Assembly (NCBI RefSeq): GCF_005502465.1
Contig: NZ_SCOT01000014.1
Span: forward strand, 1 to 64,000
DNA from: Sphingopyxis sp. L1A2A
Lineage (GTDB): Bacteria; Pseudomonadota; Alphaproteobacteria; Sphingomonadales; Sphingomonadaceae
Reading direction: 5' to 3'
DNA length: 64,000 bases
Shown: in pieces, positions 17,578 through 26,141 of the stretch
How positions within the stretch are numbered: position 1 is the stretch's first letter
Layout of the letters: the number at the start of each line of letters is the position of its first letter
Translations under genes and position numbers: made by a program
The notes under the pieces: generated by a model
Seen by the model: the letters and a program-made list of their open reading frames with translations, nothing else
The model's database searches: none
Told to the model about the DNA's origin: nothing

Positions 17578-18027
17578 TCAGGGCGCCAGATAACGCCACG
17601 CCTTGACCGTGCCGATGGCGTAAACCGCGCCATAGACAAAGACGATCAGCGACGACCAGATCGCGAAGCTGTCGGTGTGTTGCGGCCGCCACAGATGGAG
17701 CGGCACAAAGATCAGCCCGCGGAGCAGATAGATTGCGGTGATCGTCACCAGCCCCGTGCGGAGCAAAGGCAGACGCGGGAGGGCGCCCGCGCCCGAAAAG
17801 GCATAGGCCGCCCAGATCAGCAGCATCGCGCTGATCGCCAGCGTGATCAGCGTCGGTTGCCAGTCGCCGCGTGCCGCCGCGCGCGCCATGCCCTCACCCG
17901 CGCCGAAAAAGCGATACCAGTCGGGGCCGCCAAAGATGCATGCGATATGGAGCAGCGCCGCGGCGACCGACAGCCCGCCGCCGATCAGCAGCCAGGTCGA
18001 ACCGGGGTTGGCGGCGACGTCAGGCAC
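17578..18027 (-). CDS. Four-helix membrane protein, unknown
   Basis: The 149-aa protein has four hydrophobic helices, beginning with LLIGGGLSVAAALLHIACIFGG and ending with AIWSSLIVFVYGAVYAIG. Small Gly and Trp-rich loops lie between them (GGPDWYRFFGAGEGMARAA). The pattern is common among conserved sphingomonad membrane proteins with no assigned function. It starts 5 nt after the scoB stop and may be the last gene of that transcript. Confidence 0.72.
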   Translation of the reverse strand: MPDVAANPGSTWLLIGGGLSVAAALLHIACIFGGPDWYRFFGAGEGMARAAARGDWQPTLITLAISAMLLIWAAYAFSGAGALPRLPLLRTGLVTITAIYLLRGLIFVPLHLWRPQHTDSFAIWSSLIVFVYGAVYAIGTVKAWRYLAP

Positions 18028-18032
18028 CGGCG

Positions 18033-18668
18033 TCAGGCGATATAGTGCGCGGTGGTCTTTTCGGCGACCTCTTCGGCGGTGACCCCGGGCGCCAGCTCGA
18101 TCAGCCGGAACGGGCTGGCATGATCGTCGCGCCGGAACACCGCGAGGTCGGTGATGATCATGTCGACGACATTCTTGCCGGTCAGCGGCAGCGTGCAGGC
18201 CGGGATGAATTTCGGGCTGCCGTCCTTGGCAACATGTTCCATCACGACGATGATCTTCTTGACCCCGGCGACCAGATCCATCGCGCCGCCCATGCCCTTG
18301 ATCATCTTGCCTGGAATCATCCAGTTGGCGATGTCGCCATTTTCGGCAATCTCCATCGCGCCCAAGACGGTGAGGTCGATATGTCCGCCGCGGATCATCG
18401 CAAAGCTGTCCGACGAGCTGAAATAGGCCGAGTTCGGCACTTCGCTAATCGTCTGCTTGCCCGCATTGATCAGGTCGGCGTCCTCCTCGCCCTCCAGCGG
18501 GAAGGGGCCGATGCCGAGCATGCCATTTTCCGACTGGAGCGTCACCGTCATCCCCGCGGGGATATGGTTCGCGACCAAGGTCGGGATGCCGATGCCCAGA
18601 TTGACGTAATAGCCGTCCTGCAGTTCCTTTGCGGCACGCGCCGCCATATCGTCGCGGGTCCAGGGCAT
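18033..18668 (-). CDS. scoB: 3-oxoacid CoA-transferase subunit B
   Basis: ScoB (211 aa) is the catalytic beta subunit of succinyl-CoA:3-ketoacid CoA transferase, which activates acetoacetate or related acids. The catalytic Glu lies in the [11 protein letters not shown] motif (about residues 46-56). [13 protein letters not shown] and [14 protein letters not shown] are also diagnostic. The true start is ATG at 18668 ([13 protein letters not shown]), whose A overlaps the stop of the upstream phosphatase gene (TAATG). Its partner scoA is 1.4 kb away, with two unrelated genes between them. Confidence 0.95.
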   Translation of the reverse strand: MPWTRDDMAARAAKELQDGYYVNLGIGIPTLVANHIPAGMTVTLQSENGMLGIGPFPLEGEEDADLINAGKQTISEVPNSAYFSSSDSFAMIRGGHIDLTVLGAMEIAENGDIANWMIPGKMIKGMGGAMDLVAGVKKIIVVMEHVAKDGSPKFIPACTLPLTGKNVVDMIITDLAVFRRDDHASPFRLIELAPGVTAEEVAEKTTAHYIA

Positions 18669-19570
18669 TATTTCGGCTCCCAATTTTTGTCGGAGGGGAA
18701 GGTTTCGTCCCAGCCCAGCTTTTCCCATGGGCCATAGACGGGGTTGGGGAACAGGAACCAGCCCTTGTCCCACAGCGCCGCGGCGGCGGGGCCGGTGGCC
18801 AGCGCCATGCGGGTTGCGGCGGGGAGGTCCCTAACGTTGAACTGCTGGCTGAAATCGCCGAGCTGGTCGCCGGCGAGGATGATGACGCAATATTTGGCGG
18901 CAATCGTCGCACGACGCCCGTCCTTGCTCGACCCGGTGGCATCGTCGCCCATCAGGAACAAGGTCTCGCCATGCTTGAAGTCGCCGAGCCCCGCGGCGCG
19001 CAGCGTGTCTTCGCTGCCCTTGGCATTGGTGGCGCTGCGATTGGTGTTGGCGATGACCGTGATGCCAGCGGTGCGCAGCTTACTAACCATCTCGACGGTG
19101 CCGGGCATGGCGACGGCCTTACCCGCGCCGGTCTTTTCCCACTGGTCCCAGATTTTGGGGTCAAAGGCGGTGCCCTTTTCGGCGAAGTAGCGCATCGGGC
19201 CAAGGTTCCAGATCAACGTCTCGTCGGCATCGAAGACCGCGGCGAAGGGCTTGCTGCCGCAGGGGTCGAAGCGCGGCGCGTCCATGCTGGCGCCCGCCGC
19301 CAGAACGACGCTGTCGGTCGGTCGTTGCTTGATGCGGGCGAGGCCATAGTCAGCGATGCGAGCGTTGGTGGCGCGCACCGCGATGGCGGCCTCGGCAGAG
19401 CCATAGAGATACTGTAGCGCGACGGGTGGCTTGGCGGCTTCCGTGGGACTAGCAGGTAGGGCCGAGGCGATCGCGACTTCTCCCCGCGGCGTGCTTGCGC
19501 AGCCAGCGAGGAGAAAAATTGCCGGTAACACGCCCCGGAAAGCGACTTTGACACGAACGGCGCTGGTCAT
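18668..19570 (-). CDS. Lipoprotein e(P4)-like acid phosphatase
   Basis: The 300-aa protein has a lipobox LLAGC (Cys at about 24) after a hydrophobic signal, so it should be an outer-membrane or periplasmic lipoprotein. The HAD phosphatase core has [12 protein letters not shown] (DxDxT nucleophile motif) near residue 113 and the motif II/III segment [18 protein letters not shown]. Such class C acid phosphatases remove phosphate from nucleoside monophosphates and other small phosphoesters. It starts inside the stop of the preceding unknown gene (ATGA) and ends on the scoB start, linking it tightly between the CoA-transferase subunits. Confidence 0.85.
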   Translation of the reverse strand: MTSAVRVKVAFRGVLPAIFLLAGCASTPRGEVAIASALPASPTEAAKPPVALQYLYGSAEAAIAVRATNARIADYGLARIKQRPTDSVVLAAGASMDAPRFDPCGSKPFAAVFDADETLIWNLGPMRYFAEKGTAFDPKIWDQWEKTGAGKAVAMPGTVEMVSKLRTAGITVIANTNRSATNAKGSEDTLRAAGLGDFKHGETLFLMGDDATGSSKDGRRATIAAKYCVIILAGDQLGDFSQQFNVRDLPAATRMALATGPAAAALWDKGWFLFPNPVYGPWEKLGWDETFPSDKNWEPK

Positions 19571-20100
19571 TGGTATGCCTCGATCATTTCAGCCGTAACT
19601 CCGCAAAGGAGATCCGGCATGCCCATGTTCAGTTCTATCTCAGCGATTTTCGATTGCTCGCGAGTCGGAGTTGCTTTGATCAATCGTGCCGACGCGACAT
19701 ATTCATCGAAGAATGTGCGCCCAAGAGCGATCATATGCGGCCTGCCGGATCCGTGCATCACGTCATAAGAGACGCGATCTGTCAGTATCTCTCCAACTTC
19801 CGGTGTCATCGACATTTTCGAGAATGTGACCAGCTTCTCCGTCGGATAGATTCTCCGGAAAGAATCATAATAGGCCGCCCTTACGCTCGGCATTTCCGTC
19901 GCAAATGCTTTGCTCCATGCCTTGAGATACGCATCACAACGATCTTCACCAAGCCGCTTGTAGGCATCCTGAAATGCTGGCGACTTTTTGAGATTCAGCA
20001 TGACTTTGGCCTGCGCGATTTCGGCGGGCCGAAAGGTCTGTTCGATGAGCGCATCATCGACAGTGGTGGGCGCCAAAAGGAGGACGAACAGTAGTTTCAC
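19567..20100 (-). CDS. Unknown secreted protein between scoA and scoB
   Basis: I do not recognise this 177-aa protein. It begins with a short hydrophobic segment ([10 protein letters not shown]) that may be a signal peptide, then a helical body with pieces [33 protein letters not shown] and [14 protein letters not shown], and a C-terminal Cys. GTG at 20100 overlaps the scoA stop (GTGA). The DNA is clearly lower in GC than its neighbours, and codon use is looser. This suggests a recently acquired or fast-evolving gene inserted into the CoA-transferase operon together with the phosphatase gene. Confidence 0.65.
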   Translation of the reverse strand: MKLLFVLLLAPTTVDDALIEQTFRPAEIAQAKVMLNLKKSPAFQDAYKRLGEDRCDAYLKAWSKAFATEMPSVRAAYYDSFRRIYPTEKLVTFSKMSMTPEVGEILTDRVSYDVMHGSGRPHMIALGRTFFDEYVASARLIKATPTREQSKIAEIELNMGMPDLLCGVTAEMIEAYQ

Positions 20101-20819
20101 GCAACCACGTCTGCCGCCTCACGCGGACGCGTCGTGCGGAATTCGATCTTCTTGTCATAGGGCGCGCCGATGATCATGCGCTTCACATAAATGCCGGGCA
20201 GGTGGATGGTGTCGGGGTCGAGGCTGCCGACGGGGACGATCTCTTCGACCTCGGCCACGCAGATTTTCGCCGCGGTCGCCATCGGTGCGTTGAAATTGCG
20301 CGCGGTTTTGCGGAAGATGAGGTTGCCGCTCTCGTCGGCCTTCCAGCCCTTGATGATCGCGAGGTCGGCAAAGATGCCGCGTTCGAGGATATAATCCTGG
20401 CCGTCGAAATTCTTGACTTCCTTGCCCTCGGCGACCGCGGTGCCGACGCCGGTCTTGGTGTAGAAACCGGGGATGCCCGCGCCGCCGGCGCGGCAGCGTT
20501 CGGCCAGCGTGCCCTGCGGGCAGAATTCGACCTCGAGCTCGCCCGCCAGATATTGGCGCTCAAATTCCTTGTTCTCGCCGACGTAGGACGAGATCATTTT
20601 CTTGACCTGCCGGGTGCGGAGCAGCTTGCCGAGCCCTTCGCCGTCGATCCCGGCGTTGTTGCTGGCGATCGTCAGATCCTTGGTTCCCGCATCGCGGATC
20701 GCGTCGATCAGCCGTTCGGGAATGCCGCACAGGCCGAAGCCCCCCGCGCAAATCTGCATGCCGTCAAAGAGCAGGCCTTCCAGCGCGGCGGCGGCGGTGG
20801 GATATTGCTTCTTCCCCAT
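20097..20819 (-). CDS. scoA: 3-oxoacid CoA-transferase subunit A
   Basis: ScoA (240 aa) is the alpha subunit of succinyl-CoA:3-ketoacid CoA transferase. The CoA-binding glycine loop [13 protein letters not shown] lies at residues 26-38, and [12 protein letters not shown] at about 53-64 is also characteristic, as is [16 protein letters not shown]. Together with ScoB it transfers CoA from succinyl-CoA to 3-ketoacids. It is the first gene of the chain scoA - unknown - phosphatase - scoB and is divergent from a LysR gene that may regulate it. Confidence 0.95.
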   Translation of the reverse strand: MGKKQYPTAAAALEGLLFDGMQICAGGFGLCGIPERLIDAIRDAGTKDLTIASNNAGIDGEGLGKLLRTRQVKKMISSYVGENKEFERQYLAGELEVEFCPQGTLAERCRAGGAGIPGFYTKTGVGTAVAEGKEVKNFDGQDYILERGIFADLAIIKGWKADESGNLIFRKTARNFNAPMATAAKICVAEVEEIVPVGSLDPDTIHLPGIYVKRMIIGAPYDKKIEFRTTRPREAADVVA

Positions 20820-20875
20820 GGGACGGCTCTCCTGATTGCTATGGCGCGCGGACCTTGGCGCAATTAATTCATCAA

Positions 20876-20893
20876 TTCTAATTGTTCTAATTT
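20876..20893. promoter_or_regulatory. AT-rich tandem repeat between scoA and LysR
   Basis: Two tandem 9-mers, TTCTAATTG and TTCTAATTT, lie in the 91-bp AT-rich gap between divergent scoA and the LysR gene. This is the most likely site for the promoters and for the LysR operator. It is only a candidate. Confidence 0.4.
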
Positions 20894-20910
20894 GTCATTA
20901 TACATAGGCG

Positions 20911-21804
20911 ATGTCTATCAATCGCGTCGCACTCTATCATCTCGAAACCTTGCTCTGGATCGACCGGCTCGGCACGTTTTCGGCCGCTGCCGAGCGGCTG
21001 AACACCACCCAGCCGACGGTGTCGGCGCGCATGCGCGAGCTGGAACAGCGGCTGGGGACGGCGCTGTTCCGCCGCGAAGGTCGCGCGATGTCGCTCACCG
21101 CGGCGGGGCGCAAGCTGGTGCGCGATTGCGATCCGTTGCTGCGCGACATGCAATATGCGCTGCTCGGCAGCGGCGGTTATGGCGAGGCGAGCGGGGTGGT
21201 GCGGATCGGCGCGGGCGAGATCGCGGCGGCAAGCTGCCTGCCCGCCTTCGTCGCGGGGCTGAAGGCCGATATGCCCCATGTCGGGCTCGAGATCGAAATC
21301 GACCTGACTGCGAACCTGATCCAGCAGCTGCTCACCGGGCGCACCGACATTGCCTTTGCCGCCGGGCCGATCGCGCATCCGGCGCTCAAGACCAGCGCGA
21401 TCGGCGATGTGGAGCTGGTGTGGCTCGCCAGCCCCGCAGTCGCGACGGCGTTTGCGGGCGGCGACACCGGCTTGCCGGTCTGGTCGCTCGCCAGCCATTC
21501 GCCGATCCACGGCCGGATGCGCGACGCGATCCAGGCGTCGCGGATTGCCCAGAAATCGCTCAACCTGTGCAACAACGCGCGCACGATGATCGACATCGCC
21601 AGGGCCGGGGGCGGCATCGGAATTTTCCCGCAGCCGATGGTGCGTACCGAGGTGGCGAGCGGCGCGCTCGTCGAAATCGGCGCCATGCCCGCGCTCGCGC
21701 CGGTCGAGTTTCAGGTGGCGATGCGCGTCGCCGACACCGAACCGGTGCTGACGCAGATTTTTGCGCGCGCGGCGAAGCTCGATCTTGCTGAGGCGGGCGT
21801 CTAA
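20911..21804 (+). CDS. LysR-family transcriptional regulator
   Basis: The 297-aa protein has the N-terminal winged helix LWIDRLGTFSAAAERLNT followed by QPTVSARMRELEQRLG (recognition helix near residues 33-48). A two-lobed effector domain follows, with VRIGAGEIAAASCLPAF at its start. It is divergent from scoA, the arrangement typical of LysR genes that control their neighbour. The effector may be a ketoacid or CoA metabolite, but this is inference. The start at 20911 has only a weak ribosome binding site. Confidence 0.9.
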   Translation: MSINRVALYHLETLLWIDRLGTFSAAAERLNTTQPTVSARMRELEQRLGTALFRREGRAMSLTAAGRKLVRDCDPLLRDMQYALLGSGGYGEASGVVRIGAGEIAAASCLPAFVAGLKADMPHVGLEIEIDLTANLIQQLLTGRTDIAFAAGPIAHPALKTSAIGDVELVWLASPAVATAFAGGDTGLPVWSLASHSPIHGRMRDAIQASRIAQKSLNLCNNARTMIDIARAGGGIGIFPQPMVRTEVASGALVEIGAMPALAPVEFQVAMRVADTEPVLTQIFARAAKLDLAEAGV

Positions 21805-21844
21805 GTCGAACGGCCGGTATCGATCGGAAGCTGACCTTTTTTCA

Positions 21845-21919
21845 TCGTCATCCCGGACTTGATCCGGGATACATAGCCGCGCCGTCGTCATGGATCCCGG
21901 ACCAAGTCCGGGATGACGA
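21845..21919. repeat. Dispersed palindromic repeat, copy 1
   Basis: TCGTCATCCCGGACTTGATC at the left is repeated in inverted form at the right (GACCAAGTCCGGGATGACGA), with a second short arm in between. Related copies are at 38513-38586 and 63539-63613, always between genes. It resembles REP/BIME-like elements common in sphingomonads. Confidence 0.8.
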
Positions 21920-21977
21920 AAATGTGAAGGAGTGTCCTGCCCCAAAAACGCTGCTCACCGCGCGATCGGAAACCTGG

Positions 21978-22640
21978 TCATCCGGCCAACGGCACCCCCA
22001 GCACCGCCGACAGGTCGGCGAGCGCCTGCTCGCCGCTGGTCACCTTGATGGCGTGCATACCGAGCCGGGCGGCGGGTTTGCAGTTGATGCCGAGGTCGTC
22101 GAGATAGACGCAGGCGGCCGGTGCCACGTCCAGCGCGTCGCACATCATTTTGTAGATGCGCGGATCGGGTTTGCGGACCCCGACCTTGCTCGATTCGATG
22201 ACATGGTCGAACCGCGCCATGATCGCGGCGACCTCCTCGGCCTTGGCGAAGCTGCGCGCCATGCCGGCGCCGACAACGCCCATCGAACCCGACGGCACGT
22301 TGTTGGTGATGCAGCCGAGGGTGAAGCCGCGCGCTTTCAGCGTGTCGAGCGCCGCGACCATCGCCGGGCGGACGGTGCCGGCGAGCACCGCGAGCACCGC
22401 TTCGCCCTCGAGCTCATGCCCCAGCGCCCGCGCTTCGGCGGCGAACAAGGTGTCAAAGGTCGCGGCATCGATTTCGGCGCGCTCGAACTTCGCCCATGCA
22501 TTGTGGTCGGGATCGGCGGCGTTGACGCGGCGCACGAAATCGCGCGGCAAGCCGCGCTCGTCCTCGAGCCGGTTGAACGCTTCGAACGGCGACGAGGTGA
22601 TGACGCCGCCGAAATCGAAAATCACGGTGGTTATCGTCAT
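21978..22640 (-). CDS. HAD-IA family hydrolase
   Basis: The 220-aa protein has the HAD nucleophile motif FDFGGVITSSP (residues 6-16), the motif II threonine-type segment GCITNNVPSG, and KVGVRKPDPRIYKMM with VYLDDLGINCKPA as motif III/IV. The layout with the C1 cap and KPDPRIY resembles the N-terminal phosphatase domain of epoxide hydrolase and ACAD10-like proteins. It probably dephosphorylates a small organic phosphate. The ATG at 22640 overlaps the stop of the DUF2855 gene, so both are translated from one mRNA. Any relation to acyl-CoA metabolism is speculative. Confidence 0.87.
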   Translation of the reverse strand: MTITTVIFDFGGVITSSPFEAFNRLEDERGLPRDFVRRVNAADPDHNAWAKFERAEIDAATFDTLFAAEARALGHELEGEAVLAVLAGTVRPAMVAALDTLKARGFTLGCITNNVPSGSMGVVGAGMARSFAKAEEVAAIMARFDHVIESSKVGVRKPDPRIYKMMCDALDVAPAACVYLDDLGINCKPAARLGMHAIKVTSGEQALADLSAVLGVPLAG

Positions 22641-23740
22641 GGAGCGATGACAATCCCGGTCTTCGGATCGGCCTGTCCCGACAGCATTTCGCGATAGGCG
22701 GCGAGCGCCGCGTCGCCGCCGCTGCGCTTGTCGATGCTGGCGATCCGCGGGGCGACGTCCATGAACGCCAGCCACGCCGCGGCGATTTTTTGCCCGAACA
22801 CCGCCCCGCCCCAGTCGGCGATCCGCTTCTGGCTGCGCCCGGGGGCAAAAAAGCCCTGGCGGTCGGGGCCGGGCAGACCTTCAGCGTCGGCCTGCGCGTC
22901 CCAATGCGATTTGCCGACGACGATCGATGCCTGCAACTGGCCGCCGAAATGGCTGTGGACGCTGCGCGTCACCGCGCCATTGCCCGCCATGTCGACCAGC
23001 GCGGCGGGGGTCGATGCGTTGAGCGTCATGATCTGGTCATAGCTGATGACGCGGTCATAGATGCCTTGCGCCGCGAGCGCATCGACATTGGCGGCGCTGG
23101 TCAACCCGATCGTTTCGGGGCGGTCGGCGCGTTGCTTGAGGGCAAAGCCCAGCCCGATCGCGGTCTTGCTCGATGCGCTGGCGATCAGGATCTGCTGGAC
23201 GCCATAATCGCCCTCATCCTCGAACTGGTCGGCGATCAGCCAGCCGGTCAGGAACAGCGGGCGGAACACCGGCCAAAAATCATGGTCGGCGGCGCGATAG
23301 TCGGCCATCGCCTCGATCCGTTGGTAGTTGTTGTAAATGGGGGGCAGGGCGGTGCGGCGTGGGGTCACGTCGGTGAAACCGCCGGGTCCGGCCTTGCCGA
23401 CGGTCAGCACCGCATCGCTCGCCATCGGATAATAGCCATAAAAGCGGTCGCCGACAGACACGCCCTCGGCGGCGCTTTCGGTGACGGTCGCGAAACCCCA
23501 GACCGGCAGGCGGCCGGGTTCGCCCGGTTCGGCGAAGAAGTCCCAATAGCCCTGATCATTGCCGAAGAGGCCCGCGGGCTTGCCGAACACCGCGTAGGTG
23601 ATGTTGTTCGCGGTCATCGCATAGCTGTCGACATGCACGCGCACCTGCCCCGATGCGAGCGGGCTGTCGGGGTCGGCAACCAGCCGGGCTTGCGTAATAT
23701 CGTCGCGATCGATGTCGATCGCCCAGCTCGTTAAACTCAT
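22637..23740 (-). CDS. DUF2855 family protein
   Basis: This 367-aa protein matches the DUF2855 type, a family related in fold to quinone-reductase-like MDR proteins but without a proven activity. Segments such as LASGQVRVHVDSYAMTANN, VWGFATVTES and RFYGYYPMASD at the N-terminus and IASASSKTAIGLGFALKQR near the middle support this. The start at 23740 has GGAGGGG 7 nt upstream. Its stop overlaps the HAD hydrolase start by four bases. NAD(P) binding is plausible but the reaction is unknown. Confidence 0.83.
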   Translation of the reverse strand: MSLTSWAIDIDRDDITQARLVADPDSPLASGQVRVHVDSYAMTANNITYAVFGKPAGLFGNDQGYWDFFAEPGEPGRLPVWGFATVTESAAEGVSVGDRFYGYYPMASDAVLTVGKAGPGGFTDVTPRRTALPPIYNNYQRIEAMADYRAADHDFWPVFRPLFLTGWLIADQFEDEGDYGVQQILIASASSKTAIGLGFALKQRADRPETIGLTSAANVDALAAQGIYDRVISYDQIMTLNASTPAALVDMAGNGAVTRSVHSHFGGQLQASIVVGKSHWDAQADAEGLPGPDRQGFFAPGRSQKRIADWGGAVFGQKIAAAWLAFMDVAPRIASIDKRSGGDAALAAYREMLSGQADPKTGIVIAP

Positions 23741-23832
23741 TTGCGGACCCCTCCGATTGTCTGGCCGCTTTCGCGGAATGGTGGCCATTCATACAGATGC
23801 AGCCCGCGCTGACAATCGCCGCGGCGCGGCCG

Positions 23833-24522
23833 TCAGCCGATGGCGGTGTCAAACAGCGATCCGATCGCGATCGTCACCGCCATCGCCGCCGCGCCCCAGA
23901 ACGTGACGCGGACGACCGGGCGAAGCATCGGGGCGTTGCCTGCCCAGGCGCCAAGCGCGCCGAGGATGGCGAGGAAGGCGAGCGATGCCGCCGACACCGT
24001 AAAGGGCAACGAGCCGCCCTGATCGAGCAATACTGTCGCGAGCGGCAAGGCCGCGCCGATCGCAAAACTTGCTGCCGAAGCCACCGCGGCTTGCACCGGC
24101 CGCGCGGTCATCGCGTCGGTCAACCCCAACTCGTCGCGCAAGTGCGTGTCGAGCGCATCATGCGCGGTCAGCTGCGCCGCCACCTGCTCGGCAAGCGGTC
24201 GATCCAGCCCGCGCTGCTGATAGATTTGGGTCAACTCCTCCAGCTCGAACTCGGGATCCGCCGCGAGGTGGCGCTTCTCCAGCTCTACATCGGATCTTTC
24301 GGCGTCGCCCTGCGAACTGACCGAAACATATTCGCCCGCCGCCATCGACATCGCGCCCGCCACCAGCCCCGCGGTGCCGGTAACCAGGACCGACGATTGC
24401 GCGGCGCCCGCCGCGGCGACCCCGGCGATCAGGCTCGCGGTCGATACGATCCCGTCGTTGGCGCCGAGGATCGCGGCGCGCAGCCAGCCGATCCGCGTCA
24501 CCGCGTGGGTTTCCTCGTGCAT
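23833..24522 (-). CDS. VIT/CCC1 family membrane transporter
   Basis: The 229-aa protein belongs to the VIT1/CCC1 family, which moves Fe2+ or Mn2+ across membranes. The N-terminal helix carries GWLRAAILGANDGIVSTASLI, the family signature. A cytoplasmic metal-binding helical region follows (GEYVSVSSQGDAERSDVELEK), and three hydrophobic helices complete the protein at the C-terminus. The start at 24522 has GAGGGGG upstream. It follows the SMP-30 gene by 8 nt and may share its transcript. Metal specificity is not visible. Confidence 0.88.
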   Translation of the reverse strand: MHEETHAVTRIGWLRAAILGANDGIVSTASLIAGVAAAGAAQSSVLVTGTAGLVAGAMSMAAGEYVSVSSQGDAERSDVELEKRHLAADPEFELEELTQIYQQRGLDRPLAEQVAAQLTAHDALDTHLRDELGLTDAMTARPVQAAVASAASFAIGAALPLATVLLDQGGSLPFTVSAASLAFLAILGALGAWAGNAPMLRPVVRVTFWGAAAMAVTIAIGSLFDTAIG

Positions 24523-24530
24523 GATCCCCC

Positions 24531-25451
24531 TCAATATTGGAGTTGCAGCCCCGGCCGCGCCCAGCGCGTCTTGACCAGCCGTCCGGTGCCCGACAGGGTG
24601 ATATAGGCGTCCTGCCGGTCGGGTCCGCCGAACGCGATGTTGGTGGTGAAAATATCGTCGGTCGCGACAAATTCGACCAGCTCACCCGCGGGCGAGATCA
24701 CCGAAATGCCGCACTCGCCGATCGTCGCGACGCAGATATTGCCCGATGCCTCCATCGCCAGACTGTCGAAGAATTTATAGCCTGCGGGGCGATAGAGCGG
24801 GATGCCGGGACCGCCGGGGCCGGCGTCGGCGGCGACCTTGCCGGGGGCGATTATGTTGAACTTCATCAGGCGGCAGGTGTAGGTTTCGGCGGCGTACAGC
24901 GCGCTGCCGTCGGGCGACAGGCCGACGCCATTGGGGTTGTTCGACGGAAAGATGACTTCCTCGATAAAACTGCCGTCGGCCTTGGCATAGAAGATGCCGA
25001 CAATGTCGTGGCAGCGCGCAGCATAATCGACCTTGCCGTGATCGGTGAACCAGAAGCCGTCGTGGGCGTCGAACACGATGTCGTTGGGACCGCGCAGGGA
25101 GACGCCATGATCGCCGCTCTGGTAGAGAATTTCGACCGCACCGGTGTCGATGTCGATACGCTCGATCCGCCCGCCCGAATAATCACTGGCGATGCCGTGC
25201 GGGGCGAGATAGCCGTTCGCTTCGACATAGTTGAAGCCGCCGTTGTTACAGCAATAGAGCTTGCCGTCGGGGCCAATCGCCAGGCCGTTGGGGCCGCCAC
25301 CGGGGGTCGCGATGACCTGTTTCTTGCCGCCCGGCCAGCACCGCGTGATCCGCCCCGCCTCGATCTCGACGACGATGACACTGCCGTCGTCCATCACCAC
25401 CGGCGCCTCGGGAAAACGCAATCCGTCGGCGATCAATTCGAACTCGGCCAT
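24531..25451 (-). CDS. SMP-30/gluconolactonase family protein
   Basis: The 306-aa beta-propeller protein shows repeated SMP-30/Gluconolactonase motifs: GPNGLAIGPDGKLYCCNNGG, GPNDIVFDAHDGFWFTDHGK and GVGLSPDGSALYAAETYTCRL. Members bind Ca2+ or Zn2+ and open sugar lactones or other lactones. No signal peptide is present in this form. The start at 25451 has GGGAG 7 nt upstream; a longer frame from 25499 overlaps the divergent oxygenase gene. The substrate is unknown. Confidence 0.9.
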   Translation of the reverse strand: MAEFELIADGLRFPEAPVVMDDGSVIVVEIEAGRITRCWPGGKKQVIATPGGGPNGLAIGPDGKLYCCNNGGFNYVEANGYLAPHGIASDYSGGRIERIDIDTGAVEILYQSGDHGVSLRGPNDIVFDAHDGFWFTDHGKVDYAARCHDIVGIFYAKADGSFIEEVIFPSNNPNGVGLSPDGSALYAAETYTCRLMKFNIIAPGKVAADAGPGGPGIPLYRPAGYKFFDSLAMEASGNICVATIGECGISVISPAGELVEFVATDDIFTTNIAFGGPDRQDAYITLSGTGRLVKTRWARPGLQLQY

Positions 25452-25497
25452 ATCCGTCTCCCTTGCGCGTCCGCACTTGCTGTGCTTTGCGGCCATC

Positions 25498-26097
25498 ATG
25501 CCCGTTCGTTCGCTGTTCGCCAGTATTTTCTACGAGGCCGATATCGGCTCGCCCGACCTGCTCGCCGAGCTGGAGGACAGCAGCCGCCTGTTTGCCGAGG
25601 AGGATGGCGCGGGGCGCGCGTGGAGCCGCGCGCATGGCTATAAGGGCTACACAAGCTACGCCAGCCTCGGCGACCTGCCCGAGCGCGATCCGGCATTTCA
25701 CGACCTGAAACGTCTGCTCGACAAGGAAGTGAAAGCCTTTGCCAAGGCGGCGCATTTCGACCTCGCCAAGCCCCTGAAGCTCGACAGCCTGTGGGTCAAT
25801 GTCCTGAAACCCGGCGGCACGCATAGCGGCCATATCCACCCGCACAGCATCGTGTCGGGAACCTTCTATGTCGCGGTGCCGTCGGGGTCGGGGGCGCTGA
25901 AACTGGAAGACCCGCGGCTCGCGATGCTGATGGCGGCGCCGGGGCGCACCGCCGATGCACCCGAACATCTGCTGCCCTTCGTCTATGCGCAGCCTGCGGC
26001 GGGGCGGGTGTTCCTATGGGAAAGCTGGCTGCGCCACGAAGTGATGCCGCATAGCGGCAAGGGCGAACGGATCAGCATCAGCTTTAACTATCGCTGA
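25498..26097 (+). CDS. Putative 2OG-Fe(II) oxygenase (TIGR02466-like)
   Basis: This 199-aa protein resembles the TIGR02466 group of small double-stranded beta-helix oxygenases. The metal-site region GGTHSGHIHPHSIVSGTFYV (near residue 105) and the C-terminal FLWESWLRHEVMPHSGKGER with ISISFNYR give His and Arg residues expected for iron and 2-oxoglutarate. The start at 25498 follows directly after the divergent SMP-30 promoter region. The biological substrate is unknown, and the gene appears monocistronic. Confidence 0.78.
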   Translation: MPVRSLFASIFYEADIGSPDLLAELEDSSRLFAEEDGAGRAWSRAHGYKGYTSYASLGDLPERDPAFHDLKRLLDKEVKAFAKAAHFDLAKPLKLDSLWVNVLKPGGTHSGHIHPHSIVSGTFYVAVPSGSGALKLEDPRLAMLMAAPGRTADAPEHLLPFVYAQPAAGRVFLWESWLRHEVMPHSGKGERISISFNYR

Positions 26098-26141
26098 GCG
26101 CGACTATATCGGCGGCCTATTCTAACGAAGGATCATCCCCC

